From Candidatus Methylophosphatis haderslevensis (GTDB lineage: Bacteria > Pseudomonadota > Gammaproteobacteria > Burkholderiales > Rhodocyclaceae), in NCBI GenBank assembly GCA_016711925.1, contig JADJSA010000001.1:682001-746000 (forward strand): a DNA stretch of 64,000 nt, in the 5' to 3' direction. The position numbers and the translations under genes are program-made. Of the stretch, positions 60,424-64,000 are shown piece by piece. Within the stretch, counting starts at the first letter, position 1. Every line of letters starts with the position of its first letter. The notes under the pieces are model-generated. The model worked only from the letters and a program-made list of their open reading frames with translations. It ran no database searches and was not told the DNA's origin.

Positions 60424-60746
60424 CCCGTCCGTTGTTGCCGGGTTCCCCTTCAGTCTACAGCAGCCCGTCAATCTACCGTTATCTGGCTCTTGTCGCGCGG
60501 GCGGGCCACAGGCATTGATCAGTCGGTCCGGCCTCGCCGGCCTGGCCTCCGATGGCCGTCGAACGACCGACCAGGCCAAAATAGCTAGCCAATCCGGCGA
60601 CGTTCGCGATCGTGGTGACGAATGTCACAATGCAAAGCATTGTGTACCGTGGCCTTCCCGAATCGTGCCGTTGAGCACAGTCGGGGCCTCGCGAAACTGA
60701 AGAGAATCTCCCCGAACTCCCCACACGGCGTCCAAGGATAGATTCC
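60424..60746. other. intergenic region upstream of the second Xre-type pair
   Basis: 323 bases without a supportable gene; small reverse ORFs have no family features. It contains overlapping dyads: GTGAC-GAAT-GTCAC (60616-60629) and CACAATGC-AAA-GCATTGTG (60626-60644), about 100-130 bases before the antitoxin ATG. These are candidate operator sites for the antitoxin. The promoter itself is not obvious. Confidence 0.6.
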
Positions 60747-61124
60747 ATGAACCTGATGCATCAAGCGGTCCAGACCGCAAATCTGCAAGACGACCGACAA
60801 GCCGTCCTGATGAAGGCCGCACTGCACGCCTTGGGACTACTTGCGGAGCGCTGGGCTCTCACGCGGGACGCGAAGGCCAGACTCCTGGGCGACAACGAAC
60901 ATGATCACTTGACGCAACACGCCAGACTGGAGCGTGTCTCCCACGTATTGGGGATCTATCGGGCGGCGTCCGCCCTGTTCAATCATGAATCCAGCCTTCG
61001 TCAATGGTTGCGTGCCGCCAATACTGCACCGCCGTTCGCAGGCTCGTCTCCGATCGACGTGATTCTGAGAGGTCGAAACCTCGACGAGGTGCGAGGCTAC
61101 CTGGAATGCCAACTGGTCGCCTGA
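60747..61124 (+). CDS. Xre-MbcA-ParS type antitoxin-like protein, paralogue of 23149-23559
   Basis: A 125-residue protein aligning with the first antitoxin through its C-terminal half: ARLERVSHVLGIYRAASALF and WLRAANTAPPFAGSSPIDVIL correspond to LERLSYLFGIYAAL and WVRKPNQAPLFGGQSALERML. The N-terminal helix-turn-helix is poorly conserved. It would be expected to bind a RES-type toxin, and the next gene is a RES-like protein starting inside its last codons. Confidence 0.82.
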   Translation: MNLMHQAVQTANLQDDRQAVLMKAALHALGLLAERWALTRDAKARLLGDNEHDHLTQHARLERVSHVLGIYRAASALFNHESSLRQWLRAANTAPPFAGSSPIDVILRGRNLDEVRGYLECQLVA

Positions 61125-61843
61125 TCGAGAAAATCAAATTGGCCCCGGTCGTATGGGGGCGTTGCTATAGCGTAGTCATTGCTGATTTCGAATATGCGTC
61201 GGACGCGCTAGGGGAAATCTCGCCTGAACTGGACGCCAGCCTGCTGCGCGAGATTGAAGCAATGCACAGCGAGCGTACCCGCGAACGGAATTCTCTGCTC
61301 GCCGGAAGTTCACGAGACCGCCCCGTCGGCCCATATTCGTCAGTCCTGCTCGAAGCGCTCAGCATTCGCGGCAGCCGCGACGGCCTCAGCGGTGAACAAC
61401 TTGGCGGCTGGCGTTGCCACTTGCACGAGGAAGACGCAATCGCCGAAGCACAACGACGATTTGCAGCATTCTGTTTCGCGACTTCTGCGGGGCGCTTGTC
61501 GCGCCGTCTGCAAGTCTATTCGGCGCGCGTGGCCGGCAACTTCGCCAATGTCAGCGACGTCTTACGGCTGCTTGTTGGCAGCCGAGCCGCAAACGACTCG
61601 CAAAGTATCGTCGAAGTCATGGACGAGCTTCGTGCCTTTGGGGTCGATGGTATTGTGTTCGATGGTTCCGGCAATCCAGTGTCGGCGCTGGTGCTACGCG
61701 GTTGCGCCGTGTCGCAGCTTCGCCAAGTTCGTCGGATCGAACTCCGGCAGGATGACAACCGGAGAATTGTTTCGGACGATGAGAGCAATGACATCGATTT
61801 CGATTGCCTGCCGCAACCGGCGAATCGGGGACTCTGGAGTTAA
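61106..61843 (+). CDS. divergent RES-like protein, probable inactive or altered toxin
   Basis: A 245-residue protein that aligns along its length with the RES toxin at 22451-23152 by eye: VGPYSSVLLEALSI matches SGPGSSMVMAAFTHL, EEDAIAEAQRRF matches METALAEVGYHR, and FGVDGIVFDGSGNPVSALVL matches SWGVQYHSVRHAGGLCVGLL (the last two as pieces). The catalytic Glu seems kept, but the Arg and Tyr of RFSDGSYGVYY are lost (GLSGEQLGGW). ATG at 61106 overlaps the antitoxin by 19 bases. Function is open: a dead toxin, or one with changed chemistry. Confidence 0.6.
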   Translation: MPTGRLIEKIKLAPVVWGRCYSVVIADFEYASDALGEISPELDASLLREIEAMHSERTRERNSLLAGSSRDRPVGPYSSVLLEALSIRGSRDGLSGEQLGGWRCHLHEEDAIAEAQRRFAAFCFATSAGRLSRRLQVYSARVAGNFANVSDVLRLLVGSRAANDSQSIVEVMDELRAFGVDGIVFDGSGNPVSALVLRGCAVSQLRQVRRIELRQDDNRRIVSDDESNDIDFDCLPQPANRGLWS

Positions 61844-61852
61844 GACAGGAAC

Positions 61853-64000
61853 ATGGTAGCCAGCATCCATCCCGATATCAGGCGTCGCGCCTATGAGGAG
61901 CAGGTCGATGGCCTGTTTCGCGCAAACCCCATGATTCTTGGCGCGACACTTGTCGCGGCCGCGGTCATAGCTTCGACCCTATACGGGCAGATTCCTCTCG
62001 TACAGATTCAGATTTGGATCGTTGGAATCATCGGCGTGACGGCGATCCGCTTCTGGCTTTATCGGACCTACATCAGTAGCCATGACAAGCGCAAGCGTCC
62101 CGAATTCTGGCTGCGGTGGTTCATCACTCTCACGGCGCTCGCAGGCGCAATGTGGGGGCTGGTCGGCACCTTGCTCCTGCCGCCGGCTGGTAGCCCGTAC
62201 CAGTTGGTGGCGGTGGTTGCATTGATCGGCGTTGTAGCGACCGGCATGTTTTCGCTTTCGTCCTTCTTCGGGGCCTATGCGGCGCTCGCCTTGCCGGCAT
62301 TGGTTCCGGCAATCGCAGCACATCTTGTCTCGCAAAATCGAGCAGACGAGTTCATCGCCTTTACCTTGGCTGTTTTTCTCGTGGTGGCCCTCGGAGCCGC
62401 CCGGCGCCAGGCGAAAGAGCGTCGACGTTCGCTGGAACTCAGATTGACGGTTCAGTCGCTCGCCGCCGAAAACGAGGAGGCGCGCCGCGTCGCCGAGGCA
62501 TCGAACCAGGCGAAATCGCGCTTCCTTGCCAACATGTCGCACGAGATTCGGACGCCGATGAACGGTATTCTCGGCATGTCCGAACTACTGCTGCGGTCCG
62601 GACTGAAAGGTCCGCTGGCTCGCAATGCGATGACGCTGCGCCGCTCCTGCGAAACCCTGCTTGGGTTGATCAACGAGATCCTTGACTTTTCAAAGATCGA
62701 GGCAGGTCGCATGGACCTCGAGGCTTCGCCGTTCTGCCCGGCTGAAGTCGTGCGGGACACCGTCGCCCTCTTTGCAGATACAGCGCGCCAAAAAGGGCTG
62801 GACCTGCACGTTGATCTGTCGGCCGCGGCCAACCAGATGGTGGTCGGCGATCCGTCCCGTGTATCGCAGATTCTGAACAATCTGGTTTCCAACGCCATCA
62901 AGTTTACCGATGCGGGTGAAATCCATGTCAGCCTCCAGGGCGCCGATTCCCTGCCGGATGCCGACGGGTTGCGCACCTTGCGTATCGAGGTCGCCGATTC
63001 GGGGTGCGGAATCCCTGCCGAACGTGTCCACGCCATCTTCGATGCCTTCACGCAGGCAGACGAGACCACGACGCGGCGCTACGGCGGAACCGGACTGGGG
63101 CTGGCGATCGCAAAACAGCTCGCGAGCCTCATGGGTGGTGAGGTTGGCGTCGATAGCGTGCTGGGCAAGGGTTCAACGTTCTGGTTCACGATCCGCGCTC
63201 CATTGGCCGACGCATCTGCCTCGACCGAGCATTTGCGGGAAGGGATGGAATCAAGGCGCTTCTCGGGCAGGGTTCTTCTGGTTGACGACAATCCGGTGAA
63301 CCTCGAGGTGGGCGTCGCCCTTCTCCAAATGCTGGGCGTCACTGTCGTTGCGGCCGAATCCGGAGAAGCGGCGGTCGCCACCGCCGCCAAAGGCGGCTTT
63401 GACCTGATTCTCATGGACTGCCACATGCCGGGTGTTGACGGCTTCGAAGCGACACAAATCATTCGTCACACGGAACTCGAACGCAACGAGCAACCGTGCC
63501 CAATCGTTGCGCTTACCGCCAATGCCACCGCAAATTGCCGGCAGCGTTGCCAGGAGGCCGGCATGAGCGGCTTTCTGTCCAAGCCGTTCCGCATGAAAGA
63601 ACTGGAACAGATGCTTTCACGATACCTTGCCGCGTTCGCGGTGACGGGCAATTCGCCGGGGGCGACCGACCCGATGTTCGATAGCGGAAATGCCATCGTC
63701 GACATGGGCGTTATCGCGAACCTCAAGAATATGGGCCAGAATGGCCGCAAGGATGTCGCTGCAGGCGCGATCGGACTGTACTTGAAACACTCGCCACGCC
63801 TGCTGGAAACCATCCTAGACGGCTTGCGTTCCCAGGATTTGGCAACGGTCGTTCTGGCAGCTCACAAGTGGAAATCCAGCTCTTCGATCGTCGGGGCGGC
63901 CCAACTGGCGCAGCTCTTGCAAGAGATCGAAGACGGTGCGGCGAATGAATCGATTGCGCCAGGAAAATCACTTGAGACGGAACTGACCCGGCAATACGAG
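61853..64000 (+). CDS. hybrid sensor histidine kinase with receiver and HPt domains (runs off window)
   Basis: At least 715 residues are visible. The first 185 or so hold five or six membrane helices (for example ALAGAMWGLVGTLLLP, VVALIGVVATGMF). A coiled linker leads to the H-box SRFLANMSHEIRTPMNG (His230), the ATPase N/G boxes (NNLVSNAIKFTDAG, YGGTGLGLAIAK), a receiver (DLILMDCHMPGVDG) and a C-terminal HPt with AAHKWKSSSSIVGAAQL. It resembles BarA/RpfC-type phosphorelay kinases. The signal is unknown, and the 3' end lies outside the window. Confidence 0.93.
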   Translation, partial: MVASIHPDIRRRAYEEQVDGLFRANPMILGATLVAAAVIASTLYGQIPLVQIQIWIVGIIGVTAIRFWLYRTYISSHDKRKRPEFWLRWFITLTALAGAMWGLVGTLLLPPAGSPYQLVAVVALIGVVATGMFSLSSFFGAYAALALPALVPAIAAHLVSQNRADEFIAFTLAVFLVVALGAARRQAKERRRSLELRLTVQSLAAENEEARRVAEASNQAKSRFLANMSHEIRTPMNGILGMSELLLRSGLKGPLARNAMTLRRSCETLLGLINEILDFSKIEAGRMDLEASPFCPAEVVRDTVALFADTARQKGLDLHVDLSAAANQMVVGDPSRVSQILNNLVSNAIKFTDAGEIHVSLQGADSLPDADGLRTLRIEVADSGCGIPAERVHAIFDAFTQADETTTRRYGGTGLGLAIAKQLASLMGGEVGVDSVLGKGSTFWFTIRAPLADASASTEHLREGMESRRFSGRVLLVDDNPVNLEVGVALLQMLGVTVVAAESGEAAVATAAKGGFDLILMDCHMPGVDGFEATQIIRHTELERNEQPCPIVALTANATANCRQRCQEAGMSGFLSKPFRMKELEQMLSRYLAAFAVTGNSPGATDPMFDSGNAIVDMGVIANLKNMGQNGRKDVAAGAIGLYLKHSPRLLETILDGLRSQDLATVVLAAHKWKSSSSIVGAAQLAQLLQEIEDGAANESIAPGKSLETELTRQYE

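Noticed and set aside
60479..60748. Small reverse ORF with a hydrophobic stretch upstream of the second antitoxin
   Set aside because: It spans the dyad-rich upstream region, has no clear start site and no homology I recognise.

Overview
The window is high-GC DNA, apparently from a methylotrophic or formaldehyde-oxidising betaproteobacterium. This is inferred from gene content: tetrahydromethanopterin (H4MPT)/methylofuran C1 genes, a BamD-RluD-PgeF housekeeping neighbourhood, and a complete EpsA-L/exosortase B (XrtB, PEP-CTERM) exopolysaccharide locus. No rRNA, tRNA or CRISPR array was seen.

Region 1 (1-10.7 kb) is a C1 island. It holds an ATP-grasp fragment, mch, a RimK-like ligase, a CitG-like protein and fae, closed by a strong terminator. 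Next come a HisA-like protein, the methylofuran genes mfnD/F/E/B (homologues), DUF447, a dihydropteroate-synthase-like protein and an AfpA-type flavoprotein. A sigma54 activator of AcoR type follows.

Region 2 (13-23.6 kb) carries moaA-fdhD-mobA-moeA for molybdenum cofactor and formate dehydrogenase maturation, which fits formate as the end product of region 1. Housekeeping genes follow (rmuC, pgeF, rluD, bamD, a universal stress protein), then a Res-Xre toxin-antitoxin pair. moeA and rluD each contain an apparent single-base frameshift.

Region 3 (23.6-59.8 kb) is a large polysaccharide locus. Nucleotide-sugar genes (galE, manC, rfbDCAB, fcl, gmd) supply UDP-Gal, GDP-Man, dTDP-Rha and GDP-Fuc. 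A Doc/AbrB toxin-antitoxin module, a polysaccharide deacetylase and a decayed four-gene transposon (about 32.7-36.2 kb) interrupt it. A leftward operon then encodes glycosyltransferases, a glycoside hydrolase, an acyltransferase, an O-antigen ligase/polymerase, a flippase, EpsI, XrtB, EpsG, EpsF, EpsE, EpsD, one PEP-CTERM target protein and EpsL. A CAAX-protease-like protein, the LuxR-type regulator EpsA and the initiating transferase EpsB complete it. A textbook sigma54 promoter precedes the PEP-CTERM gene and a good one precedes epsB.

Region 4 (59.8-64 kb) has an orphan response regulator, a second Xre-type antitoxin with a divergent RES-like partner that has lost most of the expected catalytic residues, and a hybrid histidine kinase running off the end.

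Points of most interest are the degenerate RES-Xre pair, the sigma54 control of the PEP-CTERM locus, a dispersed REP-like palindrome family, a 36-bp perfect palindrome inside the transposon, and a series of one-base frameshifts. The last could be real decay or assembly error.
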